From Oceanospirillaceae bacterium UBA1126 (GTDB lineage: Bacteria > Pseudomonadota > Gammaproteobacteria > Pseudomonadales > Balneatricaceae), in NCBI GenBank assembly GCA_002312935.1, contig DCAT01000066.1, forward strand, positions 1 to 9,078: 9,078 bases of DNA, written 5' to 3'. Shown here piece after piece: positions 1 through 7,200 of the stretch. The translations under genes and the position numbers were made by a program. Every line of letters starts with the position of its first letter. Within the stretch, counting starts at the first letter, position 1. The notes below the pieces were generated by a model that did no database searches, was not told the origin of the DNA, and saw nothing but the letters and a program-made list of their open reading frames with translations.

Positions 1-989
1 AAGATCATACCAAAAGCAAAACCACCCACAACTAAGTGCCAGTAAAATGGTAAAGCAAATAGTGGATTAGTATCAGAGCCAATAAAGTTAAGCAGTGAAC
101 TCATTGCAATCATACCAACCATAACACCAGCAACAATACGCCAGGCAGCAATACGAGTCCAAAGAAGCACTGCACCACCAGCAAAAATAGCTAGTGTTGA
201 CACTTCACCTACAGAGCCTTGAATATTGCCAATAAAGGCATCTGCCCAAGTAATGCCAGCATCTGCTAAGGCTGCAACTCCACCCATGTTAGCTAGGCCT
301 AGTGCCGTTGCACCAGAGAAGCCATCAACTGCAGTCCACACAGCATCACCAGACATTTGTGCTGGGTAGGCAAAGTATAAGAACGCACGCCCGGTAAGAG
401 CTGGATTCAAGAAGTTCATTCCCGTACCACCAAATACTTCCTTACCCACAACAATACCAAATGTAATACCTAGAGCAGCCTGCCATAAGGGAATGTCAGG
501 TGGCAGGATTAAGGCAAATAGCACAGATGTAACGAAGAAACCTTCATTTATTTCATGGCCTCGTACAGAGGCAAATAAAACCTCCCAGAAACCACCAACC
601 AAAAACACAACCAAATACACCGGAAGCCAATATGAAGCACCCAGCATCATGTTATCCCACACACTTGCTGCATCAAAACCAGCAGTAGCAGCAACAAAGC
701 TGCCTCGCCAGCCCTCAGCTTGAGCAATGCCCATAGATTCCATCGCAGTATTTGCTTGAAAACCTAGGTTGTACATGCCAAAAAACATGGCTGGAAACGT
801 ACACAACCAAACGGTGATCATCATACGTTTGAGGTCTATACCATCACGGACGTGTGCACCACTTTTAGTGACATAACCTGGGGTGTAAAAAATAGTGTCT
901 GCCGCTTCATACAAAGCATAAAACTTTTCGTACCTACCACCTTTATGGAAGTGGGGCTCCATGGAATCTAAAATGCTGCGTAAACTCAT
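1..989 (-). CDS. nqrB: Na+-translocating NADH:quinone reductase subunit B (partial, 3' end outside window)
   Basis: NqrB is a membrane subunit of the Na+-pumping NADH:quinone oxidoreductase. It carries covalent FMN and takes part in electron transfer to quinone and in the sodium path. The reading frame is open from ATG 989 to the left edge, giving 329 complete codons. The N-terminus reads MSLRSILDSMEPHFHKGGRY, typical of NqrB. Several long hydrophobic segments follow, as expected for a polytopic inner-membrane protein. The FMN attachment motif SGAT is present (DGFSGATALG), with the acceptor Thr at residue 228, matching the known threonine near residue 236 of the Vibrio protein. Family members are about 400-415 residues, so roughly 75-85 C-terminal residues are missing beyond the edge. 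The start lies 2 nt after the nqrA stop behind a strong AAGGAG, so the two genes are co-transcribed. The remaining subunits (nqrC-F) are expected off the left side. Confidence 0.96.
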   Translation of the reverse strand, partial: MSLRSILDSMEPHFHKGGRYEKFYALYEAADTIFYTPGYVTKSGAHVRDGIDLKRMMITVWLCTFPAMFFGMYNLGFQANTAMESMGIAQAEGWRGSFVAATAGFDAASVWDNMMLGASYWLPVYLVVFLVGGFWEVLFASVRGHEINEGFFVTSVLFALILPPDIPLWQAALGITFGIVVGKEVFGGTGMNFLNPALTGRAFLYFAYPAQMSGDAVWTAVDGFSGATALGLANMGGVAALADAGITWADAFIGNIQGSVGEVSTLAIFAGGAVLLWTRIAAWRIVAGVMVGMIAMSSLLNFIGSDTNPLFALPFYWHLVVGGFAFGMI

Positions 990-991
990 GC

Positions 992-2335
992 TTAGCACTC
1001 CTTCTCTATACGCGTTAACACGTCACGCAATATAGTGCCGTATTCGTATTTGCCAGCACAGGTATACGTCATTAACGCTAGGTCAGCCTCTTCTAACTCC
1101 AAGCAACCTAGTTCTTGTGCGTTAACAATGTCACCCACCACCAAACTACGAAGTAGCTGTGTAGGAAGAATATCCAAAGGCATTAAGCGCTCAAATGTGC
1201 CTACAGGCACCATGGAACGCTGTGAGCCATTGGTAGAGGTATTAAGGGACACTTTTTTGGCGCGATTTAGTGACGATAAAAATATATTTAGCATGGAATG
1301 CTTTTTGCTTCCGGTTGACAGCCAACCCATAAATTCACGCTTTTTGCCTTCTTCGAGCACTGTAATTTGGTTATTGTATCGACCCAAAAACGCTGTCGTA
1401 CCATAGGCTGTATTACCACCAAGTACAGAACCAGAAATAATTCGATTTTCAAATTCTCCCTGTTTAGTTTCACCAGCTAAAAGCTGAGTAGTAGAAGCAC
1501 CTAAACGCGTTCGGACTAAGCGTGGGTTAGTGACCATTGGACCAGCCAAAGCAACAACTCGCTCTGTAGGCAGTTTGCCTGTAGCAAATAATTGTGCAAA
1601 AGCGATTACATCTTGATAACCCACTACCCAAACTGTTTTAGTAGCACTTACAGGGTCCAGCATGTGGATATGCGTAGAAGCTAAACCTGCAGGGTGTACA
1701 CCTTCAAAACGTTCAATTTGGGTACCAGACACCTGAGGTACGGTCGTGTTGGCTGCAGCACAAACAAATACTGGGCCGTCCGTTAGCTTTGTTAGTAATT
1801 GTAAACCTTGTGCAAAAGCGTCCTGCTGGGCAGCAATAATAAGTGCGGGGTCAGCAGCTAGAGGATGCGTGTCGATGGCTGTAACAAAAATAGAACGCGG
1901 CTTGCTATCAATAGCAGGGACCTTACTAAATGGGCGCGTGCGCAGTGCACACCACAGTCCAGAGGCTTGTAAATTTTCAGCTACCTGTTCAGTCGATAAG
2001 CTAGCCAAGTCACTGGCAGCACATTTGGAAAACTCAACAGCTGCATCACCGTCAATGTCTATTACAACAGATTGCAGCACGCGCTGTGCGCCACGGTTAA
2101 TTGCACTCACTATGCCCGCAGCAGGAGCTGTAAAATTCAAACCTGCAGTTTTTTTATCAGAAAATAAAACTTGCCCGAGCTTCACTCGATCACCTACTCT
2201 GACTAACATTGTAGGCTTCATGCCTACATAGTCAGCACCGATCACAGCCACTTGGTTTACCGCTGCGGCATCATCGATGCTTTGCTGCGGCGCACCAGAC
2301 AATGGCAGATCCAGACCGCGTCTGATCTTGATCAT
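992..2335 (-). CDS. nqrA: Na+-translocating NADH:quinone reductase subunit A
   Basis: NqrA is the peripheral cytoplasmic subunit of the Nqr complex and has been linked to quinone binding. The 447-residue product matches the family length (about 446 in Vibrio). The N-terminus MIKIRRGLDLPLSGAP is the NqrA signature, which supports the ATG at 2335. The C-terminal third holds other typical blocks: STNGS at residues 367-371, MPLDILPTQLLR at 385-396, and CAGKYEYG at 426-433. No signal peptide or membrane segment is evident. It is the first gene of the operon, with nqrB starting 2 nt after its stop. Its Shine-Dalgarno is poor (GGGT 7 nt upstream) and partly overlaps a small hairpin, so initiation may be weaker than for nqrB. 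The promoter at 2429-2457 gives a leader of about 85 nt. I see no missing motif or frame break. Confidence 0.97.
   Translation of the reverse strand: MIKIRRGLDLPLSGAPQQSIDDAAAVNQVAVIGADYVGMKPTMLVRVGDRVKLGQVLFSDKKTAGLNFTAPAAGIVSAINRGAQRVLQSVVIDIDGDAAVEFSKCAASDLASLSTEQVAENLQASGLWCALRTRPFSKVPAIDSKPRSIFVTAIDTHPLAADPALIIAAQQDAFAQGLQLLTKLTDGPVFVCAAANTTVPQVSGTQIERFEGVHPAGLASTHIHMLDPVSATKTVWVVGYQDVIAFAQLFATGKLPTERVVALAGPMVTNPRLVRTRLGASTTQLLAGETKQGEFENRIISGSVLGGNTAYGTTAFLGRYNNQITVLEEGKKREFMGWLSTGSKKHSMLNIFLSSLNRAKKVSLNTSTNGSQRSMVPVGTFERLMPLDILPTQLLRSLVVGDIVNAQELGCLELEEADLALMTYTCAGKYEYGTILRDVLTRIEKEC
998..1003 (-). promoter_or_regulatory. Shine-Dalgarno sequence for nqrB
   Basis: On the minus strand AAGGAG lies 8 nt upstream of the nqrB ATG and is embedded in the last codons of nqrA. 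It fixes the nqrB start and is much stronger than the site in front of nqrA. This fits efficient internal initiation in a tightly packed operon. Confidence 0.85.
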
Positions 2336-2342
2336 AAGTCGT

Positions 2343-2362
2343 ACCCAATTGAGAGTTATTGG
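2343..2362 (-). promoter_or_regulatory. nqrA ribosome-binding region with small inverted repeat
   Basis: The nqrA mRNA has only GGGT (2343-2346) as a Shine-Dalgarno, 7 nt before the ATG. Immediately upstream, CCAAT (2358-2362) can pair with ATTGG (2345-2349) across an 8-nt loop, which would tie up two Gs of that GGGT. The stem is only five pairs and AT-rich, so any effect on translation is inferred and may be slight. Confidence 0.3.
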
Positions 2363-2368
2363 ATGGCT

Positions 2369-2413
2369 TTAGCGATTACTGCGAAGCATAAGCGCCGCGT
2401 CACTAAAACCCAT
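2369..2413 (-). other. possible 14-codon leader ORF upstream of nqrA
   Basis: Within the predicted nqrA leader an ATG at 2413 opens a frame encoding MGFSDAALMLRSNR and ends at TAA 2369-2371, 33 nt before the nqrA start. The ATG lies about 10 nt after the predicted transcription start and has no Shine-Dalgarno. There is no run of one regulatory amino acid, so classical attenuation is not indicated. An ORF this short can easily arise by chance. Confidence 0.2.
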
Positions 2414-2428
2414 AAAAAAAGCGTGGCT

Positions 2429-2457
2429 ATTATATGAAAATTTTCACAATTTTTCCA
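2429..2457 (-). promoter_or_regulatory. predicted sigma70-type promoter of the nqr operon
   Basis: The minus strand carries a perfect -10 box TATAAT (2429-2434), a 17-bp spacer, and a -35 box TGGAAA (2452-2457, 4 of 6 matches to TTGACA). It lies between the gap terminator and nqrA, where an independent nqr promoter is needed. The transcription start would be near 2422, leaving an untranslated leader of about 85 nt. Confidence 0.65.
2433..2448 (-). promoter_or_regulatory. CRP-like site and palindrome inside the nqr promoter
   Basis: The minus strand reads TGTGA-AAATTT-TCATA, matching 9 of the 10 fixed positions of the CRP/Vfr consensus TGTGA-N6-TCACA. Its core TGAAAATTTTCA (2435-2446) is a perfect 12-bp palindrome. 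The site fills the spacer and touches the -10 box, so a bound regulator would most simply repress. The match is seen in the sequence; binding is inferred. The region is AT-rich, which raises the chance of coincidence. Confidence 0.4.
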
Positions 2458-2470
2458 GCCTTATAACTAA

Positions 2471-2494
2471 AAAGGCCACCCTAAGGTAGCCTTT
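2471..2494 (-). terminator. Rho-independent terminator of gap
   Basis: A 10-bp stem with one mismatch (2471-2480 pairing with 2485-2494) closes on a 4-nt loop at 2481-2484. On the minus strand it is followed by TTTTTAG, a usable U-tract, so it suits the end of the gap transcript about 75 nt after its stop codon. On the plus strand it is followed by CTTTAA, so weak bidirectional activity is possible, but no plus-strand gene ends here. It separates gap from the nqr promoter. Confidence 0.8.
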
Positions 2495-2535
2495 CTTTAA
2501 ATTGTGTTAATACCTTTACAGTAAACCGACCTACC

Positions 2536-2552
2536 ACGCCAAACAAAGGCGT
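2536..2552. repeat. short inverted repeat between gap stop and its terminator
   Basis: ACGCC and GGCGT form a perfect 5-bp inverted repeat with a 7-nt loop, 15 bp past the gap stop. On the minus strand it is followed by GGTAGG rather than a T-run, so it is not a terminator by itself. It could give a 3'-UTR hairpin in gap mRNA. No function can be assigned. Confidence 0.35.
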
Positions 2553-2567
2553 CACATAAGCTACAAT

Positions 2568-4004
2568 TTAGCCTTCAACTGGGAACGCTGGCAATGCAGT
2601 ATTAGTCACATGTTGCAACATGCGAATCACCTGGCAAGAATAGCCAAACTCGTTGTCGTACCACACATAAACCACACAGTTCTTTTTGCCTGTAGCAACC
2701 GTCGCCAAGCCGTCAATTACGCCAGCAGCACGAGATCCAACAAAGTCACTAGACACAGCTTCTGGCGAGTCTGTGTAATCAATTTGCTTTTGTAAGTCAG
2801 AATGCAAAGCCATATGACGCAAGTAATCATTTAGCTCATCACGCTCCACTTCTGACTTAAGATTAAGATTAAGAATCGCCATAGACACATTAGGTGTTGG
2901 CACCCGAATAGCGTTACCTGTTAGTTTACCTTCTAGCTCAGGCAATGCTTTCGATACAGCCTTAGCTGCGCCAGTCTCTGTGATCACCATATTAAGGCCC
3001 GCCGCACGACCACGACGATCACCTTTGTGATAGTTATCAATCAAATTCTGATCGTTTGTGTAGGCATGGACCGTTTCAACATGGCCATTATCTACGCCAT
3101 ACTTGTCATTCAGTGCCTTCAATATTGGTGTAATGGCATTGGTGGTGCAAGAAGCTGCAGACAAAATAGTATCGGTGTCGACAATGTCTTTTTGGTTAAC
3201 ACCCATAACAATGTTCTTAATACCCTTGCCTGGCGCAGTCAGCATCACTTTAGAAACACCATTAGCACGCAAATGCAGAGACAAACCATCTTCGTCACGC
3301 CACTTGCCAGTGTTGTCAATGACAACAGCATTACTGATACCGTAATCGGTGTAATCTATCGTGTCGGGTGAGCTCGCGTAAATGACCTTAATAACATTAC
3401 CATTAGCGATCAAAGCGTTTTGCTCTTCGTCTACCGTGATCGTGCCTTGGAACGTGCCATGCACTGAATCTCGTCGCAACAAGCTAGCACGTTTAGCTAA
3501 ATCATTATCTCCACCTTTACGCACTACGATAGCTCGTAAACGCAAACTTTGACCACCACCAGTTTTTTCAATCAACAAACGGGCTAACAAACGGCCAATA
3601 CGGCCAAAACCGTAAAGCACAACATCTGCCTGCGTTTTTGCACTGTCTTTATTTACCGCACCCGTTAAGGCAGAAGCAACATAGCTATGTAAACTTTGGC
3701 CTTCACCATGGTCACGAAAGCCTATAGCCAACTTACCAATGTCTACATGAACATTAGACAATGCCAAGCTCTGCAACACTTCAATCACTGGGAAAGTTTC
3801 ATGGACAGATAATGTGGTGTGCTCTAGCATGCGAGCTGCACGGTGGGACTTAAGAATGCTAATGACAGAACGATTAACAACTAAACGGCCAAATACAGAA
3901 ACCTCTACATTATTTTCGCGATAGATCTTACCAATTAAGGGGATCATGGCTTCGGCTAACGCTTCACGTTCTTTCCAGTCTGAAAACACTTGTTCTTGGC
4001 TCAC
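2568..4004 (-). CDS. gap: glyceraldehyde-3-phosphate dehydrogenase, long (N-terminally extended) type
   Basis: This cytosolic enzyme interconverts glyceraldehyde 3-phosphate and 1,3-bisphosphoglycerate with NAD(P). The product is 478 residues, against about 330-340 for classical GAPDH. The extra length is an N-terminal region of about 125 residues, as I recall for the long Pseudomonas-type Gap. The Rossmann motif YGFGRIGR starts at residue 131. RRDSVHG follows at 177-183, the catalytic Cys286 lies in SAASCTTN, and His313 in TVHAYT is the expected base. WYDNEFGYS is at 448-456. Where classical NAD enzymes end the second beta strand with an acidic residue, this one reads VVRKGG (160-165). That suggests NADP use or dual specificity and an anabolic role, by inference. 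The start is GTG at 4004: an in-frame stop lies just upstream and AAGGGA sits 6 nt before it. It has its own promoter and terminator and is divergent from mfd. Confidence 0.95.
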   Translation of the reverse strand: MSQEQVFSDWKEREALAEAMIPLIGKIYRENNVEVSVFGRLVVNRSVISILKSHRAARMLEHTTLSVHETFPVIEVLQSLALSNVHVDIGKLAIGFRDHGEGQSLHSYVASALTGAVNKDSAKTQADVVLYGFGRIGRLLARLLIEKTGGGQSLRLRAIVVRKGGDNDLAKRASLLRRDSVHGTFQGTITVDEEQNALIANGNVIKVIYASSPDTIDYTDYGISNAVVIDNTGKWRDEDGLSLHLRANGVSKVMLTAPGKGIKNIVMGVNQKDIVDTDTILSAASCTTNAITPILKALNDKYGVDNGHVETVHAYTNDQNLIDNYHKGDRRGRAAGLNMVITETGAAKAVSKALPELEGKLTGNAIRVPTPNVSMAILNLNLKSEVERDELNDYLRHMALHSDLQKQIDYTDSPEAVSSDFVGSRAAGVIDGLATVATGKKNCVVYVWYDNEFGYSCQVIRMLQHVTNTALPAFPVEG

Positions 4005-4010
4005 AATGAG

Positions 4011-4016
4011 TCCCTT
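4011..4016 (-). promoter_or_regulatory. Shine-Dalgarno sequence fixing the GTG start of gap
   Basis: AAGGGA on the minus strand lies 6 nt before GTG 4004. Going upstream in frame, a TGA appears six codons before the GTG and no ATG, GTG or TTG intervenes (only an ATT), so GTG 4004 is the likely initiator. Confidence 0.75.
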
Positions 4017-4019
4017 TTT

Positions 4020-4076
4020 TCACCGTATAAAAACGGCTTGGTTGCGGTTCAGGTGTTTAACCTTTTTAATACCCAT
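4020..4076 (-). other. possible 18-codon leader ORF upstream of gap
   Basis: An ATG at 4076, about 8 nt after the predicted gap transcription start, opens a frame encoding MGIKKVKHLNRNQAVFIR and ends with TGA at 4020-4022, 15 nt before the gap GTG. The peptide is basic (six K/R of 18). There is no Shine-Dalgarno, so it would have to be read nearly leaderless. Its stop lies immediately upstream of the gap Shine-Dalgarno, so translation could affect gap initiation. Expression is not shown by the sequence. Confidence 0.25.
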
Positions 4077-4090
4077 GTTTGGGAGCGCAT

Positions 4091-4119
4091 ATTATCGTGG
4101 AAATAGCCAAATTTGGCAA
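4091..4119 (-). promoter_or_regulatory. predicted sigma70-type promoter of gap
   Basis: The minus strand carries TTGCCA (4114-4119, 5 of 6 to TTGACA), a 17-bp spacer, and GATAAT (4091-4096, 5 of 6 to TATAAT). This is the best promoter match I found in the window. The start of transcription would be near 4084, giving a leader of about 80 nt. Confidence 0.7.
4106..4117. promoter_or_regulatory. candidate operator palindrome over the gap -35 box
   Basis: GCCAAATTTGGC is a perfect 12-bp palindrome covering most of the -35 box of the gap promoter. A third copy of the half-site, TTTGGC, recurs at 4126-4131, 14 bp further upstream. The position fits a dimeric repressor blocking RNA polymerase, possibly with a second contact. 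I do not recognise the motif as the site of a named regulator. Confidence 0.45.
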
Positions 4120-4175
4120 ACTTAGTTTGGCCTATAGTCAACATAATTTAAGCGAATTTAAATATTTATTACCCA

Positions 4176-4190
4176 ACAACTAAAGGTTGT
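4176..4190. repeat. inverted repeat in the gap-mfd intergenic region
   Basis: ACAAC-TAAAG-GTTGT is a perfect 5-bp inverted repeat with a 5-bp centre. It lies about 57 bp upstream of the gap -35 box and about 98 bp upstream of mfd. It could be an operator for either divergent gene. It resembles, in inverted arm order, the TTGT-N7/8-ACAA half-sites reported for HexR in Pseudomonas, so HexR binding is not supported by the match. No function is assigned. Confidence 0.3.
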
Positions 4191-4216
4191 ATAAGGTGAA
4201 ACTGGATCCATATAGT
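4187..4216 (+). promoter_or_regulatory. weak candidate promoter for mfd
   Basis: TATAGT (4211-4216, 5 of 6 to TATAAT) is preceded at 18 bp by TTGTAT (4187-4192, 3 of 6 to TTGACA). The leader to GTG 4288 would be about 65 nt. This is the best plus-strand match I found between gap and mfd, but it is weak. The -35 overlaps the inverted repeat at 4176-4190. Confidence 0.25.
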
Positions 4217-4270
4217 TCTACAATCATGTGCGTTGACTAATCTAGCCGCACGCAGCCACCCGTCCACTGC

Positions 4271-4277
4271 AAAGGAA
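4271..4277 (+). promoter_or_regulatory. Shine-Dalgarno sequence for mfd
   Basis: AAAGGAA lies 10-11 nt before GTG 4288, slightly long but acceptable spacing. The next in-frame candidate, TTG 4294, would be further from it. No in-frame ATG is nearer. Confidence 0.6.
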
Positions 4278-4287
4278 CCCATTACTC

Positions 4288-7200
4288 GTGTTATTGGAAA
4301 CCTCGTTTTTACCCACTAAATTCGGCCATAAATCCAATTGGGGACAAACCCATGGAGCCACTTCTGCCCTCGCCATATCTGAAGCTGCACAAGCCCACCA
4401 AGGACCCATTTTAGCGCTGGTAAAGGATACTGATTCTGCTTTGAAATTGAGTGCCGAACTCAACTTCTTTCTCACCAATACGGGGCTTAATTGCTTAATG
4501 CTGCCCGATTGGGAAATACTGCCCTACGACAGCTTTTCTGCACACCCAGACATTATTTCAGAACGCATTAGCACACTCAACCAAATTACTCACCTAAGTA
4601 AAGGTGTAGTCATTGTTCCTGTGGCTACCCTTTTACATCGACTGCCCCCTATGAATTACCTAGCAGGCAACAGCTTTACATTAACTACTGGGCAAGAGTT
4701 GCCACAAACTCAGTTTCGTCACCGTTTAGATCAAGCGGGATATCTACTCACAGAAACCGTATCCCAAGCCGGTGAATACGCCTTACGGGGCGGCTTGATT
4801 GATCTTTATCCCATGGGTAGTCATGCACCATTGCGCATCGAATTATTTGATGATGAAATTGAGAGCCTGCGTTATTTTGATGCTGATAGCCAACGCACCA
4901 CAGCCTTAATTACGCAATTCAATTTACTACCTGCACGCGAGTTCCCATTAACCGATGCAGCGATTAGCCAATTTAGGCAAAACTTCACCAGTCAATTTGA
5001 TTTAGACCCAAAAGCCTGCCCTGTTTACCAAGATGTAAGCCAAGGTTTTGCCCCTGCTGGTATTGAATACTACATCCCCCTCTTTTTTAACACTATGTCA
5101 ACCTTATTGGACTATCTTCCAGCTTCCACCCTTGTAGTAAAACAAGGTGATATTGAAGCTCAAGCACTCCATTTTTGGCGCGACATTGAATCTCGTTACG
5201 AAGATTATGGCCATGACATAGAGCGCCCATTGCTTGCGCCTAAACAATTATTTTTATTTACTGATGAAATGTTCTTTGGCCTTAAAAAGTTTCCTAACAT
5301 CAATTTGCAAGAAGGCGCGTTTGTGGCGCCTGACGCCAATAAAGGATTTTATAATTTAGGTGGCGCTCAACCCCCACAAGTTGCCATCAACAATCAGTTA
5401 TCTAAGCCACTCATTGCATTACAAACAGTGTTACAAGCTCAGCAACAAAGCGTATTGGTATGCGCTGAGTCAGCGGGTAGAAAAGAAGCATTACTGGATT
5501 TATTTAAGGGTTTACCTAAGGCCCCAGAGGACGTAGAAAACTGGCCTGAGTTTATTACCAAAAAGCCCCATTTTGCGATCTGTGTTGCGCCTTTAGAGCA
5601 GGGCTTAAACCTACCCGAACACAATCTTCTTGTGGTTTGTGAAGCCCAACTCTTTGGTCAAAAAGTACTTCAGCGACGTCGCCGTGATAAAGCTACAGAG
5701 AATCCTAATACTGCTATTCACGATTTAGCCGAGCTAAGTATTGGTAATGCTGTAGTGCATCAAGACCATGGTGTAGGCCGCTACAATGGCCTACAAACAC
5801 TGAGCATAGATGGCCAAGATGCCGAGTTTTTAGTACTACTCTACGCCAATGAAGCGACCCTTTATGTCCCTGTTTCTGGCATTGAACTCTTATCCCGTTA
5901 TTCTGGTGGTGAGAATGCACCCTTACATAAATTAGGTGGCGAACAATGGACTAAAGCAAAACGGAAGGCAGCAGAAAAGATTAAAGATACTGCCGCAGAA
6001 TTGTTACATATTTATGCCCTGCGTGAGGCTCAAGACGGGTATGCCTTTCCAAAACCTGATGACAGCTATCAGGCTTTCTGTGATGCCTTTCCCTATGAAG
6101 AAACCCCCGATCAAGAACAGACGATTAAAGCTGTATTGAGCGATATGATGGCTGACCAACCCATGGACAGGTTAGTCTGTGGTGATGTTGGTTTTGGCAA
6201 AACAGAAGTCGCCATGCGAGCAGCATTTATGGCGGTAAATGGTGGCAAACAAGTGGCTTTATTAGTGCCCACTACATTATTGGCGCAGCAGCATTATGAA
6301 ACCCTTAGAGACCGATTTGCTAACTGGCCAGTCAATGTGTCAGTGATGTCTCGTTTCCAAACTACCGCCGAACAGAACAAGGCGATAGCCCACGCAAAAG
6401 ATGGCAAGTTAGACATTCTGGTAGGCACCCATAAAATATTACAAGGCAAGCTTAATTTTAAACGTTTAGGCCTACTTATTATTGATGAGGAGCACCGTTT
6501 TGGCGTACAACAGAAAGAGTCGTTCAAAAAACTCCGTTCTGAAGTGGATATATTAACCCTCACTGCCACACCTATTCCTAGAACATTAAATATGTCCATG
6601 GCGGGCATGCGTGACCTGTCCATTATTGCTACGCCCCCAGCGAGACGTATTTCCATCAAAACATTTGTGCGTCAAGATGACACAAAAATTGTAAAAGAGG
6701 CTATCTTGCGAGAGCTGCTTCGTGGTGGGCAGGTGTATTATCTGCATAACGAAGTAAAAACCATAGAAAATAGTGCTGACAGGTTGCGTGAATTGGTGCC
6801 AGAAGCTCGTGTTAGTGTGGCCCATGGGCAAATGCGCGAGCGCAAGCTCGAACAAGTCATGGGAGATTTTTATCACAAACGCTCCAATGTTTTGGTGTGT
6901 TCCACTATTATTGAAACTGGAATCGACATTCCTACGGCCAACACCATCATTATTGAGCGTGCGGATAAGTTTGGTTTAGCCCAGCTGCATCAGTTACGGG
7001 GCCGTGTAGGTCGCTCCCACCACCAGGCTTATGCCTACTTAATGATTCCCCATCCCAAACTACTGAGCAAAGATGCAAGCAAACGCCTGGATGCCATTGA
7101 AGCCACAGCTGACCTAGGCGCAGGATTCACTCTAGCAAGCCACGATCTGGAAATACGCGGTGCAGGTGAGCTTTTGGGCGAAGAACAAAGTGGTCAAATG

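Noticed and set aside
493..723. Plus-strand ORF of 76 codons
   Set aside because: It lies antisense inside nqrB, whose product matches the family throughout. Its own translation is low-complexity Lys/Thr/Pro-rich and shows no family features.
1035..1406. Plus-strand ORF of 123 codons
   Set aside because: It is antisense to the conserved C-terminal part of nqrA, with no Shine-Dalgarno or recognisable motif.
1746..2231. Plus-strand ORF of 161 codons
   Set aside because: It is antisense to nqrA. Its Ala/Ser/Cys-rich translation is typical of the reverse strand of a real gene, and it has no family features.
2515..2525. Palindrome TTTAC-A-GTAAA downstream of gap
   Set aside because: It is short, AT-rich and not linked to a promoter, so chance is the simplest explanation.
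3027..3371. Two overlapping plus-strand ORFs inside gap
   Set aside because: They are antisense to the GAPDH catalytic domain, including the Cys286 region. They overlap each other and resemble nothing known.
4023..4036. Inverted repeat CCGT-N6-ACGG just upstream of the gap Shine-Dalgarno, considered as a riboswitch or attenuator
   Set aside because: The stem has four pairs with no alternative partner helix or T-run, so nothing supports a regulatory RNA.
6294..6876. Two minus-strand ORFs inside mfd
   Set aside because: They are antisense to the Mfd translocase motifs, which are fully conserved in the plus frame.
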